Positions 16,591-33,137 of a DNA stretch of 64,000 nt are shown here, piece after piece. Origin of the DNA: Paracoccus chinensis (lineage in GTDB: Bacteria; Pseudomonadota; Alphaproteobacteria; Rhodobacterales; Rhodobacteraceae); the NCBI RefSeq assembly GCF_900102885.1, contig NZ_FNGE01000008.1, positions 1-64,000 on the forward strand, read 5' to 3'. Positions within the stretch are counted from its first letter, which is position 1, and the number at the start of each line of letters is the position of its first letter. The notes beneath the pieces were generated by a model. It worked only from the letters and a program-made list of their open reading frames with translations, was not told the DNA's origin and did no database searches. The translations under genes were made by a program, and so were the position numbers.

Positions 16591-17670
16591 TCAGCTTGCC
16601 AGCCAGGCGTTGAAGCGCTCGGTCAGCTCGGTCCCGTGGTCGGCCCAGAAGGCGGCGTCGTTGACCAGCGCCTTTTCCGCATTCTCGGGCGTGGTCGGCA
16701 GGTAGGGTGCCATCTGGGTGGTGCCGTCCTTGTAGGTCCCGACACTCGCCGCCGCCGATTTCCGCGGCGGGCCATAGGCGATGTATTTCGACAGATCCGC
16801 CTGCCGCGCCGGGTCCGAGGCGAAGGCGATGAACTGCATCGACTTCTCGACATCGGGCGCACCCTTGGGAATGACCCAGTAGTCCATGTCGAGGTTCGCG
16901 CCGTCCCAGACGAAGCCGAAGGGCTTGCCCTCGTCCACGATGGCGTCGAAGATCCGGCCGTTATAGGCCAGTGTCATCGACACTTCCTTGTCGGCCAGAA
17001 GCTGCGGCGCCTGCGCACCCGCCTCCCACCAGACCACCTGGTCCTTGATCGTGTCCAGCTTGGCGAACGCGCGCTCCACCCCCTCGTCGGTCGACAGGAC
17101 GTCATAAACCTCGTCAGGGGCCACGCCGTCGCCCAGCAGCGCGAATTCCAGCGCGTATTTCGGGCGCTTGATGATGCCGCGCTTGCCGGGGAACTTGGCG
17201 GTGTCGAAGAAGTCGGCCACCGTCGCAGGCGCGCCGTTCGGGAAGGCCGAGGTGTCATAGGCGATCACCGTCGACCACACCATGATCGCGGTCGCGCAGT
17301 CATGCAGCGCCTGGTCTAGGTAGTCGTCGGCAGCCGGGGTCCCGTCCGCAGCGGCGGGCAGCGCCGCGGGGTCGATCGGCTCGATCAAGCCCTCGTCGCA
17401 CAGGCGGATCACGTCGGACTGCTCGACGTCGTAAACGTCGCTGGTGACGTTGCCGGCCTCGACCTCGGCCTTCAGCTTGGCCGGGGGGTCCGAGTTGTCC
17501 ACCATGTTGGCCTGGATGCCAGTGGCTTCCGTGAACGGCCGGGCATAGGCCTCGTTCACCGCCGCGGCAAAGGCGCCGCCATAGGTGGTGATGTTGATCG
17601 AGTCCTGCGCCTGCGCCGCGCCCGCGGCGATCAGCGCCAGCGCCGTGCCCGCGATCAGTCGTCTTGTCAT
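16591..17670 (-). CDS. ABC transporter periplasmic substrate-binding protein, copy 2
   Basis: This 359-residue PotD-like binding protein has a signal peptide ending AAGAAQAQD. The mature start reads SINITTYGGAFAAAVNEAYA. Hallmarks shared with copies 1 and 3 are VEAGNVTSDVYDV, ADFFDTAKFPGKRG, VVWWEAGAQAPQLLADKEVS, DYWVIPKGAPDVE, YGPPRKSAA and RFNAWLAS. By eye it is closest to copy 3. It probably captures the same class of ligand (polyamine, amino-acid conjugate or opine), with specificity diverged after duplication. It is flanked on both sides by GC-rich intercistronic hairpins. Confidence 0.94.
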   Translation of the reverse strand: MTRRLIAGTALALIAAGAAQAQDSINITTYGGAFAAAVNEAYARPFTEATGIQANMVDNSDPPAKLKAEVEAGNVTSDVYDVEQSDVIRLCDEGLIEPIDPAALPAAADGTPAADDYLDQALHDCATAIMVWSTVIAYDTSAFPNGAPATVADFFDTAKFPGKRGIIKRPKYALEFALLGDGVAPDEVYDVLSTDEGVERAFAKLDTIKDQVVWWEAGAQAPQLLADKEVSMTLAYNGRIFDAIVDEGKPFGFVWDGANLDMDYWVIPKGAPDVEKSMQFIAFASDPARQADLSKYIAYGPPRKSAAASVGTYKDGTTQMAPYLPTTPENAEKALVNDAAFWADHGTELTERFNAWLAS

Positions 17671-17698
17671 GGTTCGCTCTTTCGCAACCTTTGAGAAT

Positions 17699-17726
17699 GG
17701 CGGCGCCGCGCAAGGACGGCGCCGCC
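17699..17726 (-). promoter_or_regulatory. Intercistronic hairpin between binding-protein genes 3 and 2
   Basis: A perfect 9-bp stem (ggcggcgcc / ggcgccgcc) with a 10-base loop occupies the 62-bp gap. No T-run follows on the minus strand. Its placement mirrors the hairpin after copy 2. Confidence 0.6.
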
Positions 17727-17732
17727 GAAACG

Positions 17733-18815
17733 TCAGCCCGCCAGCCAGGCGTTGAAACGCTCGCTCAGCTCGCCGTCATGATCGACCCAGAAGTCGAGGT
17801 TCGAGGCGATGCCCTGCTCGATGTTGCCCGGCGAGGTCGGCAGGTGCGGGCTCATCGGCACGTCCTTGCCCGCGACATTGCCGACCAGCGCGGCCGAGGA
17901 TTTGCGCGGCGGGCCGTAGCTGATGTGCTCGGCGGCCTTGGCAAGCTGCTCGGGGCGGGTCGAGAACTCGATGTATTTCAGCGCGTTTTCCATGTTGGGC
18001 GCGCCCTTGGGGATGACCCAGCCTTCCATCTCGTAGATCTGGCCGTTCCAGATGATGTTGAACGGCTTGTTCTCGCCGATGGCGGCGTTGAAGATCCGGC
18101 CGTTGAAGGCATAGGCCATCGTGACCTCGCCATCCGCCAGAAGCTGAGGCGGCTGGGCACCCGCTTCCCACCAGATCACGTCGTTCTTGATCGTGTCGAG
18201 CTTGGCAAAGGCGCGGTCCACACCCTCGGGCGTCGACAGCACGTCATAGACCTCGGCCGGGGCCACGCCATCGGCCATCAGCGCCAGTTCCAGGTTGAAC
18301 TTGGCGCCCTTGCGCATGGTGCGCTTGCCGGGGAACTTGGCGGTGTCGAAGAAGTCGGCGGGGCTTGCGGGCTTTGCCTCGGGGAACTTGCTGTCGTCAT
18401 AGGCCAGGACCATCGAATAAACGTCGGTCGCCACGAAGCAGTCGGTGATCGCGCCCTCGATGAAGTCATCCGCCGCCGCAGTGCCATCGGCCGCCGCGCT
18501 CAGGACGGAAGGGTCGATCTGCTCAAGCGCGCCCTCGTCGCAGAGCCGCACCGCGTCCGCGTATTCGACCGAGGCCACGTCGGCGGTGACGTTGCCCGCC
18601 TCGACCATTGCCTTGATCGGCGTCGCCGGGTTGTCGGCGTCGGCCACGGTGATGCGGATGCCCGTCTCGGCCTCGAAGGGCGCGTTATAGGCGATGGCAT
18701 GGGACTGGCCGTAGGCCCCGCCCCAGTCCAGCACGTTCAGAACGCCCCCGCTTTGCGCCGAGGCCGCCGTCGCCAGAGCGGCGAATGCAGTCGTGGCGAT
18801 AAGTGGTTTTTTCAT
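17733..18815 (-). CDS. ABC transporter periplasmic substrate-binding protein, copy 3
   Basis: This 360-residue PotD-like binding protein has a signal peptide ending AATAASAQS. The mature start reads LNVLDWGGAYGQSHAIAYNA. It carries the family hallmarks VEAGNVTADVASVE, ADFFDTAKFPGKR, VIWWEAGAQPPQLLADGEVT, EGWVIPKGAPNMEN, YGPPRKSSA and RFNAWLAG. ATG 18815 has the strong ribosome binding site aaagggagg, the best in this operon, and it is the first binding-protein gene after the ATPase. That suggests this copy is made in the greatest amount. Confidence 0.94.
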   Translation of the reverse strand: MKKPLIATTAFAALATAASAQSGGVLNVLDWGGAYGQSHAIAYNAPFEAETGIRITVADADNPATPIKAMVEAGNVTADVASVEYADAVRLCDEGALEQIDPSVLSAAADGTAAADDFIEGAITDCFVATDVYSMVLAYDDSKFPEAKPASPADFFDTAKFPGKRTMRKGAKFNLELALMADGVAPAEVYDVLSTPEGVDRAFAKLDTIKNDVIWWEAGAQPPQLLADGEVTMAYAFNGRIFNAAIGENKPFNIIWNGQIYEMEGWVIPKGAPNMENALKYIEFSTRPEQLAKAAEHISYGPPRKSSAALVGNVAGKDVPMSPHLPTSPGNIEQGIASNLDFWVDHDGELSERFNAWLAG

Positions 18816-18843
18816 TATTTGGCCTCCCTTTGTTGTTGGTTGT

Positions 18844-19983
18844 TCAGACCGGATCGAGCGCCCGCGCATCCTGCGGGTTCCAGCCGATCCTGATGTGCTG
18901 TCCGGGTTCCAGCCGGGTCTGACCCAGCGTGTTGCGGAACTTCATGACGAAGTCGTCGCTGCCCGCGACCTTCATCCGCGCCCGCAGGATGTCGCCCATG
19001 TAGATGACATCGCGCACCTCGGCGTCGATGGTGTGGGTGCCGGTCGGCATCAGGTCGGGCTTGAACTCGACCCGTTCGGGGCGGATTGAGACAAGCGTCT
19101 GCTGCCCCACCTCGCGGATGTTGACGGCGGTGGCGTCGATCAGTTCGCCATTCGCCAGCCGGACCTCGGCGCGGGTGCCGTCCAGCTTCTCGATCCTGCC
19201 GGGCAGCTTGTTGTTTTCGCCGATGAAGCCTGCGACGAAGCTGTTTTCCGGCTTTTCATACAGGACCGCGGGCGGCGCGAGCTGCTGGATGCGCCCGTCG
19301 TTGAAGACGGCGATGCGGTCCGACATGGTGAGCGCCTCGCCCTGGTCATGGGTCACGTAAACGACCGTGATTCCAAGGTTGTCGTGCAACGACTTGATCT
19401 CGTACTGCATGTGCTCGCGCAGCTGCTTGTCCAGCGCGCCCAGCGGCTCGTCCATCAGCACCAGCTGCGGGTTGAAGACCAGCGCGCGGGCCAGCGCGAT
19501 CCGCTGCTGCTGGCCGCCCGAAAGCTGTGCGGGCCGCCGGTTGCGGAAGCGGCCCATCTGCACCATGTCCAGTGCCCGCATGATGCGGGATTCGCGCTCG
19601 GCCTTGCTCATGCCGCGCACTTCAAGCGGGAAGGCCAGGTTCTCGCCCACGGTCATGTGCGGGAACAGCGCATAGTTCTGGAACACCATGCCGATGCCGC
19701 GCTTGTGCGGCGGCACGTCGTTGATGTTGCGCCCGGCCAGCCGGATCTCGCCATGGGTGGCGGTCTCGAAACCCGCCAGCATCATCAGGCAGGTGGTCTT
19801 GCCCGAACCCGAGGGCCCCAGCATCGTCAGGAACTCGCCCTTGCCAATCGAGAGGTTCAGATCCTTCACGACAAGAGTCTGACCATCATAGCTTTTCTGC
19901 ACGTGGTCGAAGACGACGAATCCGTCGTTGCCGGTCGGGGTCAAGGCATCTGCTCCCTGTCTTCCTGTTCTTTGTTGCGTCAC
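18844..19983 (-). CDS. ABC transporter ATP-binding protein, PotA-like
   Basis: This 379-residue ATPase powers the importer. It shows Walker A GPSGSGKTT, Q-loop FQNYALFPHM, signature LSGGQQQRIALARAL, Walker B LVLMDEPLGALD and switch His VYVTHDQGEALTMSD. A C-terminal TOBE domain follows (from about residue 265), as in PotA/MalK. The reading frame opens with GTG at 19983. A TTG at 19944, in phase and preceded by a better ribosome binding site (agggag), is a real alternative start and would remove 13 residues. It is the first gene of the operon; the promoter must lie between 19984 and the tRNA-Leu terminator. Confidence 0.93.
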   Translation of the reverse strand: MTQQRTGRQGADALTPTGNDGFVVFDHVQKSYDGQTLVVKDLNLSIGKGEFLTMLGPSGSGKTTCLMMLAGFETATHGEIRLAGRNINDVPPHKRGIGMVFQNYALFPHMTVGENLAFPLEVRGMSKAERESRIMRALDMVQMGRFRNRRPAQLSGGQQQRIALARALVFNPQLVLMDEPLGALDKQLREHMQYEIKSLHDNLGITVVYVTHDQGEALTMSDRIAVFNDGRIQQLAPPAVLYEKPENSFVAGFIGENNKLPGRIEKLDGTRAEVRLANGELIDATAVNIREVGQQTLVSIRPERVEFKPDLMPTGTHTIDAEVRDVIYMGDILRARMKVAGSDDFVMKFRNTLGQTRLEPGQHIRIGWNPQDARALDPV

Positions 19984-20111
19984 TCTATCCAGCGGAAACG
20001 CAAACCTGCAACGTCATATTGCGGCAGGTTCCCGGCGGCCGGCGAGGCTGGGCAAGAATCGGGCGGATGGGTCGGCAGGCTGCCGGAATGGCGCGCAGGG
20101 CCTGCGTCCAT

Positions 20112-20140
20112 AAAAGAAAAAGGCGCCCCGAGGGGCGCCC
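20112..20140 (-). terminator. Rho-independent terminator of tRNA-Leu
   Basis: On the minus strand a perfect 8-bp stem (GGCGCCCC / GGGGCGCC) with a 2-base gap is followed by TTTTTCTTTT. It lies 8 bases after the encoded CCA of the tRNA. This is the clearest intrinsic terminator of the window. Confidence 0.85.
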
Positions 20141-20147
20141 TTGTCAT

Positions 20148-20234
20148 TGGTGCGGTCGAAAAGACTCGAACTTTCACTCCGGTTAAGGAACAGCGACCTC
20201 AACGCTGCGCGTCTACCAATTCCGCCACGACCGC
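20148..20234 (-). tRNA. tRNA-Leu (anticodon GAG)
   Basis: On the minus strand the 87-nt gene starts GCGGTCGTGGCGGAATTGG and ends CGACCGC-A-CCA with an encoded CCA. The anticodon loop gives GAG, reading CUC and CUU leucine codons. It has the long variable arm of a class II tRNA and a normal T-arm (GTTCGAGTC). Its promoter must lie in the 49 bp before the metH stop codon or within metH. A strong terminator follows. Confidence 0.95.
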
Positions 20235-20283
20235 ATTCCGTGGTGCGCGTGACATAGCCGTGCCCGCGACGTTTGAAAAGGGG

Positions 20284-24006
<3,723 letters not shown>

Positions 24007-24045
24007 GGCAGACCTCGGGCAATTATCCGGCTGCTATACCCCAAG

Positions 24046-24090
24046 GAACAAGGAAAGGAAAATTCATGTCATGCAGGCAGGACATGAATC
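24046..24090 (-). terminator. Terminator-like hairpin between the DUF71 gene and metH
   Basis: A perfect 8-bp stem (ttcatgtc at 24063-24070, gacatgaa at 24081-24088) is followed on the minus strand by TTTTCCTTTCCTT. It begins 10 bases after the DUF71 stop codon. It could end the obgE-proB-B12 transcript or attenuate read-through into metH. Confidence 0.65.
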
Positions 24091-24097
24091 CTGCTCA

Positions 24098-24778
24098 TCA
24101 TTGTCGCACGGAAGGCAGCAGGTCGAAGTCCGTATAGACGAAGCCGCTACGCTCCACTGTCTCCCCTTGGCGCAGGTTCAGCGGCGCGGCGAAGCCGGGG
24201 CCATTCGCCACCACCGTGTGGAACTCGCCACGCTCTCCGCAAGGATCAACGCCGGGCGGCAGCTGGTCGAGGAAGGCCCAGTCGTAACGGCTTCCGCACA
24301 GCTCTCGCGGCACAAGCCGGGGGTCCAGCGTCGCTATCCGCGCGTCGAGGCCGAGGTCCAGCATCTCCTGCGCCAGCAGCCGGGTGTCCGCGCCCCAAAG
24401 GGGGAAATGCCCGGACAGGCCCTGTGCCGCCAGATTTCCCTCGCGATACTGGCGGATGTCCTCAAGGAACAGGTCGCCGAAGATCCAGTCGCGGACACCC
24501 TGCTCCTTCAGCCGCAGCGACGCCGCGCCAATCCGCGCCTCGTAGTCCGCGTTCGAGCAGGGGGCGGGCAGATCGACCTCGATCAGCGGCAGGCCAAGCG
24601 CCCTTGCCTGCGCCCGCGCGACCGCGCGGCGCGTGCCGTGGATGGCGACGCGGCTTGCCGTCTCGTTGAAGGTCGACAGCAGCGCCACGACATCCAGCGC
24701 GCCCTCCTGCCGCGCGCGATGCAGCGCAAGGGTGCAGTCCTTGCCCGAACTCCAGGACATCACCGCCGGCCGGGTCAT
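24098..24778 (-). CDS. DUF71/COG2102 ATP-pyrophosphatase-like protein (B12-linked type)
   Basis: This 226-residue protein has the N-type ATP pyrophosphatase loop SWSSGKDCTLALHRA, with the conserved SGKD. Motif GDLFLEDIRQYRE and a C-terminal region (FHTVVANGPGF) match the DUF71 family. In eukaryotes and archaea the family makes diphthamide, a modification bacteria lack. Bacterial members have been predicted from gene neighbourhoods to work in B12 salvage. Here it is overlapped by a BtuF-like gene (ATGA) and followed by B12-dependent metH, which fits the B12 group well. The exact reaction is unknown. Confidence 0.88.
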   Translation of the reverse strand: MTRPAVMSWSSGKDCTLALHRARQEGALDVVALLSTFNETASRVAIHGTRRAVARAQARALGLPLIEVDLPAPCSNADYEARIGAASLRLKEQGVRDWIFGDLFLEDIRQYREGNLAAQGLSGHFPLWGADTRLLAQEMLDLGLDARIATLDPRLVPRELCGSRYDWAFLDQLPPGVDPCGERGEFHTVVANGPGFAAPLNLRQGETVERSGFVYTDFDLLPSVRQ

Positions 24779-25548
24779 GCCAGCGCCGCGCAGATGGCGT
24801 CCAGCCCCTCGGTCAGTGCGGCGGGGCCGGGCTGCAGGATCAGCGAGGACTTGATCTCGACGATCCGGCCATTCCGCACGGCCGGAAGGGCGTCCCAGCC
24901 GGGCCGCGCCGCGATCTTCTCGGGGCGCACCTTCTTGCCGCACCAGGACGCAAGAATCACGTCCGGCGCCGCCGCGATCACCTGATCCGAGGTGAGTATC
25001 CGGTCTCGCGCCGACTTCATACCGGCGAGTTCGGGAAAGGCCTCGCGTCCGCCCGCGACCTCGATCAGCTCGGACACCCACTGAAGGCCCGAGATCATCG
25101 GCTCGTCCCATTCCTCGAAATAGACCTTGGGGCGCGGCCCGGTCGCGCGCGCGGCAATGCCGGCCAGCCGCGCCTCGTAGCCCGCCGCCAGCGCCTCGGC
25201 GCGCTCGGCCGCGCCCACGGTGGCGCCCAGATGGCGGATCATCGCCAGAATGCCCGCGATGTCGCGCTGGTTATAGGCCATGACGGTCACGCCCAGACGG
25301 ATCAGTTCGGCCACGATAGGCGCCTGAAGGTCCGAGAAGGTCAGCACCAGATCCGGTTCCAGCGCGAGGATCTTCGGAATGTCAGCCGAGGTGAAGGCCG
25401 CAACCCGGGGCTTCTCGCGCCGCACCTGCGGCGGGCGCACGGCATAGCCCGAGACGCCAACGATCCGCTGGTCTTCGCCCAGAAGATAGAGCGTTTCGAC
25501 CGTTTCCTCGGTCAGGCAGACGATGCGTTCAGGGGGAAAGCGGCGCAT
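24775..25548 (-). CDS. BtuF-like cobalamin-binding protein without signal peptide
   Basis: This 257-residue protein has the periplasmic-binding fold of helical-backbone type seen in BtuF/FepB (VCLTEETVETLYLLG, KILALEPDLVLTFSD, YFEEWDEPMISGLQW). It starts MRRFPPERIVCL straight into the first strand, so there is no signal peptide and it is probably cytoplasmic. ATG 25548 has gaaagg at 8 bases. It is in operon with the DUF71 gene (4-bp overlap) and precedes metH. A role in handling corrinoid inside the cell is inferred. No btuC/btuD-like genes are adjacent. Confidence 0.85.
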   Translation of the reverse strand: MRRFPPERIVCLTEETVETLYLLGEDQRIVGVSGYAVRPPQVRREKPRVAAFTSADIPKILALEPDLVLTFSDLQAPIVAELIRLGVTVMAYNQRDIAGILAMIRHLGATVGAAERAEALAAGYEARLAGIAARATGPRPKVYFEEWDEPMISGLQWVSELIEVAGGREAFPELAGMKSARDRILTSDQVIAAAPDVILASWCGKKVRPEKIAARPGWDALPAVRNGRIVEIKSSLILQPGPAALTEGLDAICAALA

Positions 25549-25606
25549 GGTCAATGCCTTTCAGGAGGAGAGTGAGGTTGCGCCTTGGCCTGGCGCATTG
25601 CGGGCC

Positions 25607-29322
<3,716 letters not shown>

Positions 29323-29364
29323 CGGGCTGTTCGACAAGGCGGCACCCGCCCCCGCTCGGATCCC

Positions 29365-31432
<2,068 letters not shown>

Positions 31433-31442
31433 GGCCGTCCCT

Positions 31443-31469
31443 GCTCCGGGGGGCATCGTCCCCCGGAGC
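31443..31469 (+). terminator. Hairpin downstream of eno
   Basis: A perfect 10-bp stem (gctccggggg / cccccggagc) with a 7-base loop lies 10 bases after the stop codon. Only two T residues follow, so it may be a weak terminator or a 3'-end protecting structure. Confidence 0.55.
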
Positions 31470-31585
31470 TTCCGGCCCTGCAGAAGGGCCGACCTGCCGC
31501 CCCACATTTGCAAGCCCAAAGTGGTGGCAGAGCCCGTGCGAAGCGCCTATCTTCCATGAAACGGAAGCAGGACAGGTTGATCGGC

Positions 31586-32005
31586 ATGGCGCATCCGCAA
31601 GAGGCAAGGACCGCAGACCCCGAGCGGATGCTGGGCTTGGCAATGCGCCGCGGCGCGATGGGCCGCTGCCCGAACTGCGGCGAGGCGCGGCTGTTCACCG
31701 GATACCTCAAGGTCAAGGACCACTGCCCGAACTGCGGCGAGGCGCTGCATCACCAGCGCGCCGACGACGGCCCGGCCTATGTCACGATCCTTATCGTCTC
31801 GCATGTCGCCGCCGCCGTGATGCTGTCGGTCTATACGATCTATCGCCCCTCCTCCGAGGTGATGATCGCGATCTTCCTGGGGGGCTCGCTGCTGGCCTCG
31901 CTGATCCTGCTGCCGATCATCAAGGGCGCCTTCGTCGGGCTGCAATGGGCCAAGCGGATGCACGGCTTCGGCCACGGGGGCGAGGATCGCCCGAACGAGC
32001 CGTGA
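31586..32005 (+). CDS. DUF983 membrane protein with zinc-ribbon
   Basis: This 139-residue protein has an N-terminal zinc-ribbon of two CPNCGEA pairs (residues about 23-28 and 43-48), followed by two hydrophobic helices (TILIVSHVAAAVMLSVY; IAIFLGGSLLASLILLP) and a basic end. The DUF983 family is widespread in alphaproteobacteria, often near cytochrome oxidase assembly genes; its function is not known. ATG 31586 is chosen because ggaca lies upstream. An in-frame ATG at 31556 would add ten basic residues. It overlaps the Nudix gene by 4 bases, so the two are co-translated. Confidence 0.88.
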   Translation: MAHPQEARTADPERMLGLAMRRGAMGRCPNCGEARLFTGYLKVKDHCPNCGEALHHQRADDGPAYVTILIVSHVAAAVMLSVYTIYRPSSEVMIAIFLGGSLLASLILLPIIKGAFVGLQWAKRMHGFGHGGEDRPNEP

Positions 32006-32676
32006 CCACAGGCCCAGCGCCCGTGCCGGTCGACCGCCCCGTCCCTTCCGCCGATCGTATCCGCCATGCGGCAACGGTGATCCTGATCGACCGCGACCGG
32101 GCGGATGGCCCCTCGGTCCTGATGGGGATGCGCGGCGCGGGCGCGGCCTTCATGCCGTCGAAATACGTCTTTCCCGGCGGCGCCGTGGATGCCGAGGATG
32201 ACGCGCCCTGCCCCGAGGCCCTGTCGGACGCCTGCCGCGCCCGGCTGTCCGCCGAGCCGCTGGCGGGCGCAACCGTCAGCCCCGATGCCCTTGCCCGCGC
32301 GGCCCTGCGCGAGATGGTCGAGGAAACCGGACTGACGCTGGCCCCCTCGGCCGACGACCCGCTGCTGTTCGTCTTCCGCGCGATCACGCCCCCGGGCCGA
32401 CCGCGCCGTTTCGACGCGCGCTTCTTCCTGATCGACGCGCGCAACATCGTGGGCGACCGCGACGATTTCTCCGGCGCCTGCGACGAGCTGAGCCACCTGC
32501 ACTGGGTGCCGCTGTCCGAGGCCCGCGCCCTGGACCTGCCCTTCATCACCGAGGTGGTGCTGGCCGAGATCGAGGCGCTGGTCCGCGCCGCCGGGTACGG
32601 CCCGCTGCACGCGCCCGAAACGGTGCCCTTCTTCGACAACCGGGGACCGGAGCCCCGCTTCGTTCAGCTTTCCTGA
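32002..32676 (+). CDS. Nudix hydrolase (NUDT7/NUDT19-like)
   Basis: This 224-residue Nudix-fold enzyme has the early strand AATVILIDRDRADG, then VFPGGAVDAED, an insertion of about 50 residues, and the helix ARAALREMVEETGL carrying the R-E-x-x-E-E core. The split between the GG motif and the REVEE helix is typical of the CoA/acyl-CoA pyrophosphatase-like branch rather than MutT. The substrate is unproved. GTG 32002 overlaps the DUF983 stop. Its stop lies inside the 3' end of the convergent ccmH (13-bp overlap). Confidence 0.88.
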   Translation: MTTGPAPVPVDRPVPSADRIRHAATVILIDRDRADGPSVLMGMRGAGAAFMPSKYVFPGGAVDAEDDAPCPEALSDACRARLSAEPLAGATVSPDALARAALREMVEETGLTLAPSADDPLLFVFRAITPPGRPRRFDARFFLIDARNIVGDRDDFSGACDELSHLHWVPLSEARALDLPFITEVVLAEIEALVRAAGYGPLHAPETVPFFDNRGPEPRFVQLS

Positions 32677-33137
32677 TCGCGCATCAGCGCGTCAAGCCGC
32701 GCGCGTTCCTCGGCGGTCAGCGCCTCGGGCGCGGGCGCGGATTCGGGGCGGCGGCCGCGCAGGAACAGGAAGGCGGCCAGCGCCGCGACCAGCGCCATCA
32801 GCGGACCGGCCCAGTAGAGGATGAGGTTCCCGCCCTCGGCCCTCGGCTCGAACAGCACGAACTCGCCAAAGCGCTCGGTCACGGCATCGATCACCTGCGC
32901 ATCGCTGTCGCCCGCGACCAGCCGCTCGCGCACGTAAAGGCGCAGATCGCGGCTGATGGGCGCGTTCGATTCGTCGATGTTCTCGCCCTGGCAGACGGGG
33001 CAGCGCAGCATCTGCCCGATCTCGCGCGCGCGGTGTTCCAGCGCAGGATCGGCCAGCACCTCGTCGGGCTGGACGGCCCAGGCGGCCTGTGCCGCCACCA
33101 GCGCCAGCATCGCGGCGGTTGCGCGCAGCCCCCTCAT
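32664..33137 (-). CDS. ccmH: Cytochrome c maturation protein CcmH (CcmL-type thiol protein)
   Basis: This 157-residue periplasmic, membrane-anchored protein reduces apocytochrome c thiols before haem attachment. It has a signal peptide (MLALVAAQAAWAV), the redox motif LRCPVCQGENIDES (C-x-x-C), one TM helix near residue 105 (LILYWAGPLMALVAALAAF) and a short cytoplasmic tail. It lacks the C-terminal TPR part of fused CcmH, so CcmI must be elsewhere. Its start overlaps the ccmF stop by 4 bases. It converges on and overlaps the Nudix gene. Confidence 0.95.
   Translation of the reverse strand: MRGLRATAAMLALVAAQAAWAVQPDEVLADPALEHRAREIGQMLRCPVCQGENIDESNAPISRDLRLYVRERLVAGDSDAQVIDAVTERFGEFVLFEPRAEGGNLILYWAGPLMALVAALAAFLFLRGRRPESAPAPEALTAEERARLDALMRDQES

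Noticed and set aside
24007-24097. Cobalamin or SAM riboswitch before metH
   Set aside because: The leader is only about 60 bases and lacks a B12-box-like element or SAM-II-type pseudoknot pattern. Only a terminator-like hairpin is visible.
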